Shown: one piece after another, positions 32,317 to 40,640 of the stretch
Numbering within the stretch: the first letter of the stretch is position 1
Layout of the letters: each line of letters begins with the position of its first letter
Assembly: GCA_964563925.1 (NCBI GenBank)
Contig: CAZLZD010000001.1
Coordinates: 124,001-188,000, forward strand
Length of the DNA: 64,000 nucleotides
Direction: 5' to 3'
Source of the DNA: JAUILA01 sp964563925
Lineage (GTDB): Bacteria; Bacteroidota; Bacteroidia; Cytophagales; Cyclobacteriaceae
Made by a program: the position numbers and the translations under genes
Notes under the pieces: generated by a model
Databases searched by the model: none
What the model saw: the letters and a program-made list of their open reading frames with translations, nothing else
What the model was told of the DNA's origin: nothing

Positions 32317-33689
32317 GTCTGGATATTGTATTTGTCGAGTTTTCGGTACAGCGTCGTTCTCCCCATACCCAGCTCCTTCGCCGCCTGGCTCAGGTTGCCC
32401 TGGTGTTTTTCCATAGCCCTGACGATCGCCGCACGTTCCATGTCTTCTACATTCAGGCTTGAAGGGGTGTGAAGCACATCGACATTCTCTTTGAGAAACA
32501 GGTCGCCGGCCAGTATTTGCTCTCCTTCAGCCATGATCACCGCCCGTTCAATGGAATGCTGAAGTTCGCGTATGTTACCAGGCCATCCGTACTCCTGCAT
32601 TTTGTCCAGTGCCTCCTTGCTGATCTTCATGGTCTTGTCATATTTAGTGCAGAATTTTGACAAAAAATGCTCGGATAGGAGGGGGATATCTTCTTTTCGT
32701 TCGCGTAAGGGGGGAAGTAGTATTTCGACCGTATTAATGCGGTAGATCAGGTCTTCCCGGAACGTATTCTCCCGTACCATATCATAGACGGGCTTGTTGG
32801 TGGCACAGATAAGACGGATGTCAACCTCCACCGGCGTGGTACTGCCCACGCGAATGACCTGCCGGTTTTGCAACACCGATAACAGTTTGGCCTGGGCTTC
32901 CAGGGAAATATTCCCGATTTCATCCAGGAAAAGCGTCCCTTTGTCGGCCACTTCGAACCGGCCTGCCCGGGCTTCCCTGGCGTCGGTAAAGGCGCCTTTG
33001 GCATGACCGAATAATTCTGATTCGAAGAGTCCGTGGGACAAAGCGCCCAGATCGACCGGGACAAAACTTTCCGCGGACCGGTCCGACAGCGTATGGATCT
33101 CCCGGGCCACCAGCTCCTTGCCGGTACCGTTCTCACCCAGGATCAATACATTGGCATCCGTGGCTGCCACTTTGCGGATCTGCCTTATCACCGCCTGAAA
33201 TGCCGGAGATTCTCCCACGAGATTGCCTTTTCGCCTGGCAAGGTCATCCGCAAAAGCCTTTCGCGTATCATCAAGCCGGCGGATCTTTTTCCGGGACTCG
33301 GCGAGTTCGAGTACATTTCCGACGGTACTGATCAGCTTTTCCTTTTGCCACGGTTTCACAATGAAATCAAACGCCCCTTCCTTCATGCACTCCACCGCCA
33401 GTTCGATCCCGCCGTAGGCCGTGTTCATGATAACCGGTACTTCCGGCGCCATGCCGGTGATCCTCCTTAACCAGAAGAGCCCTTCATTACCGCTGGTGGC
33501 ACCCGGCGCAAAATTCATGTCCAGGATAATCACATCCGGTGCGACCTGCCGCAGGAGGGTCTCCAGCTTTTTTGGACTGTTTTCAGTGTGTACCTCGCGG
33601 AAATAGGGCCGCAGGATCATCCGGGCTGTAAAAAGGACATCCTGATCATCATCAATAATGAGTATCTTTCCATCGGATTTCTTCATCAT
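32313..33689 (-). CDS. Sigma-54-dependent response regulator (NtrC family)
   Basis: A 458-residue activator with three domains. The receiver (about 1-125) has ILIIDDDQD and the phosphoacceptor Asp in DVIILDMNF. The AAA+ domain (about 155-390) has Walker A GENGTGKE and ELFGHAKGAFTDA, where the sigma-54-contacting loop is GAFTDA rather than GAFTGA. It continues with GTLFLDEIGN and WPGNIRELQHSIERAV. A Fis-type helix-turn-helix (QAAKELGMGRTTLYRKL) is at the end. ATG at 33689 or 33686. It is divergent from the ABC permease genes, whose upstream region carries a sigma-54-like promoter and paired inverted repeats. Confidence 0.93.
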   Translation of the reverse strand: MMKKSDGKILIIDDDQDVLFTARMILRPYFREVHTENSPKKLETLLRQVAPDVIILDMNFAPGATSGNEGLFWLRRITGMAPEVPVIMNTAYGGIELAVECMKEGAFDFIVKPWQKEKLISTVGNVLELAESRKKIRRLDDTRKAFADDLARRKGNLVGESPAFQAVIRQIRKVAATDANVLILGENGTGKELVAREIHTLSDRSAESFVPVDLGALSHGLFESELFGHAKGAFTDAREARAGRFEVADKGTLFLDEIGNISLEAQAKLLSVLQNRQVIRVGSTTPVEVDIRLICATNKPVYDMVRENTFREDLIYRINTVEILLPPLRERKEDIPLLSEHFLSKFCTKYDKTMKISKEALDKMQEYGWPGNIRELQHSIERAVIMAEGEQILAGDLFLKENVDVLHTPSSLNVEDMERAAIVRAMEKHQGNLSQAAKELGMGRTTLYRKLDKYNIQT

Positions 33690-33706
33690 TACGGGAAACT
33701 ACTCAC

Positions 33707-33746
33707 TGTTTCAATTTGATACAAATGATTGTTTCATAATGAAACA
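33707..33746. promoter_or_regulatory. Two inverted-repeat sites, probable enhancer for the NtrC-type regulator
   Basis: Site 1 is TGTTTCAATTTGATACA (33707-33723). Site 2 is TGTTTCATAATGAAACA (33730-33746), a perfect 7-base inverted repeat with a 3-base centre. They share the form TGTTTCA-N3-TGAWACA with one mismatch in site 1. Their centres (33715 and 33738) are 23 bases apart, about two helical turns. They lie 55-94 bases upstream of the sigma-54-like -24 element, a normal distance for enhancer sites. Confidence 0.6.
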
Positions 33747-33799
33747 CTTTCCCGAGACCAATATGACATAACATATTGATAATCAGATTAATAAAATAC

Positions 33800-33815
33800 A
33801 GGCACGGCCATTGAA
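33800..33815 (+). promoter_or_regulatory. Sigma-54-like promoter for the ABC permease genes
   Basis: AGGCACGGCCATTGAA matches the sigma-54 consensus TGGCACG-N4-TTGCW at 9 of 11 core positions minus the final GC step: the -24 GG is exact, while the -12 GC is GA. Transcription would start near 33825, about 20 bases before the ATG at 33844. Confidence 0.5.
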
Positions 33816-33843
33816 TAATTTCAAGGAAAACAGACACAATTCG

Positions 33844-36285
33844 ATGCTGAGAACTACTATGAAGCTGGCGGTACGTACCTTGCGGAGGAGAAAAGGATTT
33901 TCGCTGATCAATCTTTTTGGCCTGTCACTAGGTATGGCAACTGCGCTGTCAATTGCACTATATGTTTCCTTTGAGCTTAGTTACGATGATTACCACCCCG
34001 AGGCAAAGAATATCTATCGGGTTATACTTGACCGTACCGCGGAAGGGAATACCCAGGAAGTGACCAACTTGCCGGGTCCGGTTGCCGGCGAACTGGAGCC
34101 TATCCAGGGGGTACAGCACGTTTTCCGGTTGGTGAATATAGGATACCGGAATAACTCATTGATCAGGGAAACAGGGGATGGTCGTAAAACCATGGAGGTC
34201 GACGAAGTATATTATGCCGATCCGTCGCTTCCTATGGTTCTGTCTCAGCCGCTGGTAGCTGGTTCGTTTGATGAATTCAGTACACCGCACACCCTGTTGC
34301 TTTCCAAGAAGTTGGCAAGCCGTCTTTTCGGTGACACCGATGTGGTGGGTGAGTCGGTCGTACTGTCCAACAACGTTGTAAACCGGCAGGAATACAAAGT
34401 AATTGGGGTTTTTAGTGATTTGCCTGAGAATACTGACTTTGATCACCAGGTATTGCTATCCATGAACTCGCTTCCCTATGCTGATTATGAGGATGTGCTG
34501 ACTTCTTACAACTACTGGCAATGTCTCACCTATGTAAAACTGACCGAATCTGCATCAGCCGCAGCAATTGCTGAGTTGCTTACCCGTTCACTGGATTCAG
34601 ATAATGGAGATATTCACTGGACCGCGCGGTTGGTTTCGTTGCGGGATTTGCATTTCGAACCGTTCGGCATATCTGATCCGGGTAACCGGCAATATGTCAA
34701 CGCCCTGGCCTTTATAGGTTTGCTGGTATTGATCATCGCCTGGGTCAATTACGTAAATCTGGCGACCAGCAGGGCAATGGAGCGAAGTAAGGAAGTGGGG
34801 GTCCGGAAGGTTCTGGGCTCTGCACGGTCCCAGCTGGCAATACAATTCATCATGGAGTCACTTGTACTCAATATGATGGCGCTCCTTCTTGCCTTTACCG
34901 TCACACAGGCTCTCCGGCCCTGGCTTTCCACCATGGCCAATCCTATGACTCTTTCTCCCTCGCAGTCATCTTTTTTTTGGACCGGATTGGCATTGATCAT
35001 TATTACGGGGGCGATCATTTCAGGCGCGTATCCTGCCTTTGTCATGACATCCCTGAAGCCCGCCAGTATTCTTTCCGGCAGATTCAGGCTTGAGCTGTCG
35101 GGGAGGCTTCTCCGCAAAGGCCTGGTTGTTCTTCAGTTTTGTATTTCCATCTGTCTTCTGATCGGTTCACTAACCGTATTTCAGCAGATCCGGTTTATGC
35201 GAAACAAGGACCTTGGCATGAATATCGACCGTCGCCTTGTGCTGAACAGTCCTCCGGGAACACTTAACGACAATCAGCAATTCTTCGAGTCACTTGATGC
35301 ATTCCGAAAGGAGATTCTGCAGCTGAGTGTGGTGAACAACATCACCGGTGCCAGCAGCATTCCCGGTGAGGCCATTTCATGGGGAAGTTCAGGAATAAAG
35401 CGACCGGGAAGTAACAGCAAAACGATCGAAATGGTCAGCCTGATTGCTACCGACCGCAATTTTTTCGAGGTTTACGATCTCAAGATGGTAGCCGGCCGTG
35501 CCTACAGGCCAGGTGACGATTCTTTCGGCAATGGGGATATCGTAATTAATGAAACGGCAGCCCGGCAGTTTGGATTTGAAAGTGCCGCGGATGCGGTAGG
35601 AGAGAACCTGGAAGGCGGGGAGATGTTCCCCACACTGACCATTATCGGGGTGAGCGAGGATTATCATCATACCTCCCTGCATGACCGGTTCGCGCCTATT
35701 TTATATGTCCTGAGCTCGTGGGCCAATTATTACACCCTGTCATTAAACCTGCCGGCAAAGGGGAGTCCGGCGGCTGGTGACCAGTTGCGTTCTGCAGTGG
35801 ACCAGGTGGAAGGTGTATGGAAAAAGTATTTTCCTGAGACACCATTTGATTACGTTTTTGCTGACCAGGCGTTTGACCGTCAGTATCGTCAGGATGAACA
35901 ATTTGGATTTATGTTCGGATTGTTCACGCTTCTCGCAATCCTGCTTGCGATCCTCGGGCTGGTCGGACTCGTCTCTTATGAGGTGGTGCAGCGAACTAAG
36001 GAAATAGGTATACGTAAAGTACTGGGGGCGAACAAGTCTGACCTTCTGCAAATGCTCACCAGGAAATACATACTGCTCGTGTGTCTTTCCGGGCTAATAG
36101 CCGTGCCTTTCGGGTATTGGCTGTTTGGAGAATGGCTTACCGCTTTTGCCTTCCGGATACAAATCTCCGCCGGCATACTGCTCATGGCATTTTCGGTGGT
36201 TTTAGTAATCGCAATCCTGGTATCGGCTCTCCAGGTCATTTCAGCCGCACAAAAAAACCCTGTTCACAGTATCCAATACGAATAA
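33844..36285 (+). CDS. ABC transporter permease, FtsX/MacB type
   Basis: An 813-residue protein made of two MacB-like periplasmic domains alternating with FtsX membrane segments. There is an N-terminal helix (SLINLFGLSLGMATALSIAL), then a large extracytoplasmic domain. FtsX segments follow around residues 280-420, with NLATSRAMERSKEVGVRKVLGSARSQL written across the coupling region in parts. A second set starts near 700 (VVQRTKEIGIRKVLGA). Such permeases move lipoproteins, lipids or peptides, or transmit force, using an ATPase. No ATPase gene is in the window. The ATG at 33844 is chosen since it lies just after the sigma-54-like promoter. The next permease begins one base after its stop. Confidence 0.88.
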   Translation: MLRTTMKLAVRTLRRRKGFSLINLFGLSLGMATALSIALYVSFELSYDDYHPEAKNIYRVILDRTAEGNTQEVTNLPGPVAGELEPIQGVQHVFRLVNIGYRNNSLIRETGDGRKTMEVDEVYYADPSLPMVLSQPLVAGSFDEFSTPHTLLLSKKLASRLFGDTDVVGESVVLSNNVVNRQEYKVIGVFSDLPENTDFDHQVLLSMNSLPYADYEDVLTSYNYWQCLTYVKLTESASAAAIAELLTRSLDSDNGDIHWTARLVSLRDLHFEPFGISDPGNRQYVNALAFIGLLVLIIAWVNYVNLATSRAMERSKEVGVRKVLGSARSQLAIQFIMESLVLNMMALLLAFTVTQALRPWLSTMANPMTLSPSQSSFFWTGLALIIITGAIISGAYPAFVMTSLKPASILSGRFRLELSGRLLRKGLVVLQFCISICLLIGSLTVFQQIRFMRNKDLGMNIDRRLVLNSPPGTLNDNQQFFESLDAFRKEILQLSVVNNITGASSIPGEAISWGSSGIKRPGSNSKTIEMVSLIATDRNFFEVYDLKMVAGRAYRPGDDSFGNGDIVINETAARQFGFESAADAVGENLEGGEMFPTLTIIGVSEDYHHTSLHDRFAPILYVLSSWANYYTLSLNLPAKGSPAAGDQLRSAVDQVEGVWKKYFPETPFDYVFADQAFDRQYRQDEQFGFMFGLFTLLAILLAILGLVGLVSYEVVQRTKEIGIRKVLGANKSDLLQMLTRKYILLVCLSGLIAVPFGYWLFGEWLTAFAFRIQISAGILLMAFSVVLVIAILVSALQVISAAQKNPVHSIQYE

Positions 36286-36286
36286 A

Positions 36287-38638
36287 ATGTTACGCAACTA
36301 CATCACCATTGCCATCCGTCACTTTCTCAGGGATTCCAGGACTACCCTGATCAATGTTACCGGATTATCGGTAGGCATAACCGCCTTTTTCCTGATAATG
36401 CTCTGGCTCAATTTACAGCTGAGTTTTAATGACATGCATGAAAACCGCGATCGGATTTTCCGGGTCATGGCCGACCGTTCGCAGGATACACGCGTATCCA
36501 TCGCACCGAGTACACCATATCCGTTGGGTGAGGCGCTTCGGCAGCAGGCGGGAATTGAATATGTTACGCGTATGATGCGGCAGCATAACATTCTGCTTTC
36601 ATCTGACAACTACAAACAGGAGCAGGCCATACACCTGGTGGATAATGATTTCCTGAATATATTCTCGTTCCCGCTGATATCCTCCCGGGTGCCAGACGCG
36701 CTGAAAGACCCGTATTCAATTGTGCTCACCGAATCGGCCTATGACCGTTTCTTCGGGGATATGCCGCTCACGGGCCAGCGCATGAAAATGAAGGCATGGG
36801 GCGATGAGTTTGATCTGACCGTTACGGCGATCATTCAGGATCCACCTCAGAATTCTTCCCTTAAATTCGAATTCCTTGTCCCGATTGAATTAATGTTAAG
36901 GTCCCAGGAATGGCTTGGAAGCTGGGGTACTGCTTCCCTGGACACCTATGTTCAGCTCCGTGAAGGCTATGATGACCAACTGATTTCCGAAGAGATAAAG
37001 GACATCCCGGGACAGAATTATTCCTGGGTCTATGAAATCTATTTGTTTCCCTTTACCAAGGTTCACCTGTACAATGTGTTCAAAGACCGAGCGGGATCCG
37101 GCCGTATCATTTACGTCTATATTTTTTCAGCCGCTGCATTCCTCATCCTGTTTCTTGCCTGCATTAACTTCATGAACCTGTCCACTGCCCAGGCGGCCCG
37201 CCGTGCCCGCGAGATGGGAATTCGCAAAACAATGGGGGCCCTGGCCGGCACCATTCGAAAGCAGGTATTCGTTGAAGGGGTGATCCTGGCTTGTTTCTCA
37301 GCCTTTATCGCGGTATCGTTCATACAACTCATTCTCCCGTTTTATAACGATCTGATGGGTGTCAGCTTTGAGACTCACTGGATTTCCGGGGGTCATTTAT
37401 TGTTCCTGCTGTGCATAGCAATCCTCACCGGTCTGTTTTCTGCGTGGTATCCGGCACTGGTCTATGCCCGCTTCAACCCGGTGAGTGTATTGAAGAGCAA
37501 CTTTTCTTCCGCCACGAGGCTGCACTGGAGCAAACAGGCCCTGCTGGTGTTCCAGCTGGTGATCTCGGTAATGATGATCTGTGCTTCGGTGATCATCTAC
37601 CGGCAGGTGGAATATCTGAACAATTCAGACCTGGGCTTCAGAAAGGATAATTTATTCTACTTCAATGTACACCAGGGTGGAGCGTACGAGAAAAATGAAC
37701 AGGTTGCACGTGAACTTAAAGCGCATCCCGATGTACAGGAGGTGACTTTTCTTTCGGAGAATCCGTTACAGGTCTACCAGACATCGGGCGATCCGGTCTG
37801 GGAGGGAAAAGACCCGGGGATAGCCTATCCTCCGTTCTCGTTCTTTGATACAGATTATGACGTGGAGCGTGTGCTTAACCTCCAGATCCTCCAGGGCCGT
37901 GCGTTTGACCGGGAAATAGCCAGTGACTCTACCGGATTCCTGATCAATGAAAAGGCGGCGGCTATTATTGGTCCGGATGCCATCGGAAAGAAAATGGAGT
38001 TCTGGGACCGGGAAGGAGAGATAATCGGGATATTCAAGGATTTTCACCACTTATCCATGCACAATGAGATTCATCCCATGATCCTGAGGCACTGGCGCGG
38101 GAATACAAGCATGGTGTTTGTCAGGGTAAACGGAGACATCCCCGGCGTTCTTGCACACGCCAAGGAAGTTTATGAAGGCTATGAGAAGGATTATCCATTC
38201 TCCTACCAGTTTCTGGATGACCAATTCAGCAAACTTTACACCGCGGAGCGACAGGTACAGGTGCTGACAATTCTCTTTGCTTTTCTGGTCATCCTGATTG
38301 CGGTACTGGGCCTTTACGGAATAGTCGCCTACGTACTTCAGGGACAGCATAAGATGATTGGAATCCGGAAGGCGATGGGAGCGACAACTTCCCAGATGAT
38401 ACGAATGTTCCTGAGACGATTCTCCAGGTGGGTGATCTATGCAGTATTCATTGCCTTGCCGGCGAGCTACTTCCTCCTCTCGGGATGGCTTGAAAACTTT
38501 GCGTACCGGATACAGATCAGCGTGATCGATTTTATCGTGGTGGTAGGTTTTATCATGTTCATTACCATGATTACGGTACTCTCGCAGGTGGTCCAGGCCG
38601 CAGCTACGAACCCGGCTGTCAGCCTGAAGTCTGAATAG
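36287..38638 (+). CDS. ABC transporter permease, FtsX/MacB type (second)
   Basis: A 783-residue paralogue of the preceding permease with the same two-unit MacB/FtsX plan. It has an N-terminal helix (VTGLSVGITAFFLIMLWLNL), the first FtsX segment near residue 280 with AARRAREMGIRKTMGAL, and the second near 680 with GQHKMIGIRKAMGATTSQM. Starting one base after the first permease stop, it is certainly in the same operon. The two probably form a heterodimer, or two related transporters sharing an ATPase encoded elsewhere. Control by the adjacent sigma-54 two-component system is inferred. Confidence 0.88.
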   Translation: MLRNYITIAIRHFLRDSRTTLINVTGLSVGITAFFLIMLWLNLQLSFNDMHENRDRIFRVMADRSQDTRVSIAPSTPYPLGEALRQQAGIEYVTRMMRQHNILLSSDNYKQEQAIHLVDNDFLNIFSFPLISSRVPDALKDPYSIVLTESAYDRFFGDMPLTGQRMKMKAWGDEFDLTVTAIIQDPPQNSSLKFEFLVPIELMLRSQEWLGSWGTASLDTYVQLREGYDDQLISEEIKDIPGQNYSWVYEIYLFPFTKVHLYNVFKDRAGSGRIIYVYIFSAAAFLILFLACINFMNLSTAQAARRAREMGIRKTMGALAGTIRKQVFVEGVILACFSAFIAVSFIQLILPFYNDLMGVSFETHWISGGHLLFLLCIAILTGLFSAWYPALVYARFNPVSVLKSNFSSATRLHWSKQALLVFQLVISVMMICASVIIYRQVEYLNNSDLGFRKDNLFYFNVHQGGAYEKNEQVARELKAHPDVQEVTFLSENPLQVYQTSGDPVWEGKDPGIAYPPFSFFDTDYDVERVLNLQILQGRAFDREIASDSTGFLINEKAAAIIGPDAIGKKMEFWDREGEIIGIFKDFHHLSMHNEIHPMILRHWRGNTSMVFVRVNGDIPGVLAHAKEVYEGYEKDYPFSYQFLDDQFSKLYTAERQVQVLTILFAFLVILIAVLGLYGIVAYVLQGQHKMIGIRKAMGATTSQMIRMFLRRFSRWVIYAVFIALPASYFLLSGWLENFAYRIQISVIDFIVVVGFIMFITMITVLSQVVQAAATNPAVSLKSE

Positions 38639-38688
38639 GAAGGGGGAGTGCCTGAAACCTTTTTACCTCAAATGCTGTCTATTAGATT

Positions 38689-39702
38689 ATGAAGAAGGTT
38701 AAAAAGTATCTCTGGCTTGCAGCATCCGTATTCCTTCTGTTTTTTATACTGATTGCAGTAAACCAGCTGATAGCCCTTTACGCCAACCTGACAAGCATAA
38801 GTCCGTTGCTGGCCCAGACGGTGACCGCTGTGCTTTCATTGATATTCCTGGCATTTGTTATTTCACCGTTCGTCCTTCTCCTGCGACTTCCCAGAACCCT
38901 GGACATTCCTGAGGAGGAATCTGAGATGGAGGCATACCGGGAGCAGTTGCTGAAGCGGCTGGCGGCCAACCGGCGGATCAGGACAGCCGGAATCAATGTG
39001 CGGGATCCCGAGGGGTTTGAAAAGGCACGAATACTTCTGGACGGCGAAGCAAGGAAGGTGATTGAAAATACTGCGAGCAGTGTATTCCTGACCACTGCCG
39101 TTTCACAGAACGGTAAACTCGATGCGATCACGGTCCTTGTCACTCAGACCCGGATGGTGTGGAAAATAGCCCATATTTACTGGCAGCGTCCGTCGTTAAA
39201 GGATATGCTCACCTTGTATGGTAATGTAGGCGCCACGGCCCTGATTGCTTCCGAAATCGAGGACCTGGATATAACCCGGCAGGTGGAACCCATAATTAAC
39301 TCCCTCCTCAACAGTCCCGGGCGCTCCCTGCCGGTGGTAGGCCATGCGGCACATATAATTACCGACTCCATTCTGGAAGGTTCCACGAATGCCTACCTTA
39401 CCCTGCGGGTCGGGGTAGTGGCACAACGATATTGCGGGCAGGAAGACGTCAGGGACCGGAAAGCAATCCGTTCCAACAGTTATGTTGTGGCAGCCTCTAT
39501 GCTACGAAGTATTGTAATGAGGTCATCCGGGCAGGTGGTTTCCAGTATCATGCGGGCCATGAAAAACGCAGGCAAGCGCAGTGTCCGCTCCGGCATGGAT
39601 GCCATCAGCAGGGCAGGGGGTAAAGTCCGTGACGGGGTCAGCAATGTGGTGCGCAAAGTGACGGGCAGCCATCCTGAGCCGCCGCGGATTTCACCTGATT
39701 AA
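38689..39702 (+). CDS. DUF697-family membrane protein
   Basis: A 337-residue protein with two N-terminal membrane helices (WLAASVFLLFFILIAVNQL near 9-27 and TAVLSLIFLAFVISPFVLLL near 45-65). A region like the YcjF/DUF697 domain follows (TTAVSQNGKLDAITVLVTQT, IYWQRPSLKDMLTLYGNVG, SEIEDLDITRQVEP). The C-terminal 70 residues are Arg/Lys/Ser-rich. DUF697 proteins are often linked to small GTPases or stress responses, but their function is not settled. It lies 50 bases after the permeases and may be read from the same promoter. Its stop overlaps the convergent PorP stop. Confidence 0.75.
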   Translation: MKKVKKYLWLAASVFLLFFILIAVNQLIALYANLTSISPLLAQTVTAVLSLIFLAFVISPFVLLLRLPRTLDIPEEESEMEAYREQLLKRLAANRRIRTAGINVRDPEGFEKARILLDGEARKVIENTASSVFLTTAVSQNGKLDAITVLVTQTRMVWKIAHIYWQRPSLKDMLTLYGNVGATALIASEIEDLDITRQVEPIINSLLNSPGRSLPVVGHAAHIITDSILEGSTNAYLTLRVGVVAQRYCGQEDVRDRKAIRSNSYVVAASMLRSIVMRSSGQVVSSIMRAMKNAGKRSVRSGMDAISRAGGKVRDGVSNVVRKVTGSHPEPPRISPD

Positions 39703-40640
39703 TGTTCGTAGAAACTGGGACATTCCACGTTTCCATGAAATTTGCGAATTCTCACGCGGTAATTAAGCATAAATTCATGCGTCCCCTTGGAGAACTGGTT
39801 CAGGTCTGAGGTAGTCCAGTCGTATGAATAGCCAAAATGAAACTGATCACTGAGCTTCAGGCTCATGTAGGTGATAATGGCATCAATATTCCGGTATGAC
39901 ACACCCAGGCTGAATACATCATTGAGGATCATGTCCATGTTAATATCCATGCTGAGTGGCTGTCCTTCCTGGGTCCGCAGGAGAATGCTTGGGTGGAAAA
40001 CGGCCGTTTTCATTCGGTTAAGCGGCAGAAATGCACCTGCGTTCAGGTAGTAATACCTGGCCTCCTTGATTTCGGTAAATACCGTTTCAAGATTATTTTC
40101 CACTTTGCTGTTGAGCAGGAACGGAATTGAAAATCCCGCATAGAATTTCTTGGTCTGATAGTAGACCCCCGTGCCAAAATTAGGGCGTACCTTATTGTTG
40201 AAACTGACAAAGGATCCGTCGTTGAAATCATCCAGGTTCAGGGCGCTGTAGTCTGCAGAAACAAGGCTGAATCCGGCCTGAAGCCCGAACGAAAGGCGGG
40301 CGTTTTCAGTGCGGATACTGTACGAATACATCCCGAACATGCTGGTATTGGAATAGCTACCGATCTTATCATTTGTGATCAGGAAACCCATTCCCACACT
40401 CGGTCGGCCAAGTGTTGTGTGCATGCTTAATGAAGCCGTTTTAGGGGCTCCGTCGAGGTTCACCCACTGGTTTCTGAACATCGCAGTAGCACTCAGCTGG
40501 ATATGGCTTCCCGCATAGGCAGGGTTTATTACCAGCGGATTAAACAGATACTGTGAGTAAACCGGGTATTGCTGGCCTTGAGCTTGCTGGGTGAAAAAAT
40601 AAGCGCACCCGAATAGAATAAAAAATAAGGCTCTCTTCAT
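39699..40640 (-). CDS. PorP/SprF-family T9SS outer membrane protein
   Basis: A 313-residue protein with a signal peptide ending QQAQG. The family signature is QYPVYSQYLFNPLVINPAYAG, seen here in two adjoining parts, followed by FRNQWVNLDGAPKTASLS and many amphipathic strands ending with FMLNYRVRIRKF. PorP/SprF proteins are outer-membrane partners of the type IX secretion and gliding machinery; SprF is needed to export SprB. Its ATG overlaps the stop of the giant SprB-like gene in a TAATG junction, so it is translationally coupled to that gene and is probably its dedicated partner. Confidence 0.9.
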   Translation of the reverse strand: MKRALFFILFGCAYFFTQQAQGQQYPVYSQYLFNPLVINPAYAGSHIQLSATAMFRNQWVNLDGAPKTASLSMHTTLGRPSVGMGFLITNDKIGSYSNTSMFGMYSYSIRTENARLSFGLQAGFSLVSADYSALNLDDFNDGSFVSFNNKVRPNFGTGVYYQTKKFYAGFSIPFLLNSKVENNLETVFTEIKEARYYYLNAGAFLPLNRMKTAVFHPSILLRTQEGQPLSMDINMDMILNDVFSLGVSYRNIDAIITYMSLKLSDQFHFGYSYDWTTSDLNQFSKGTHEFMLNYRVRIRKFHGNVECPSFYEH

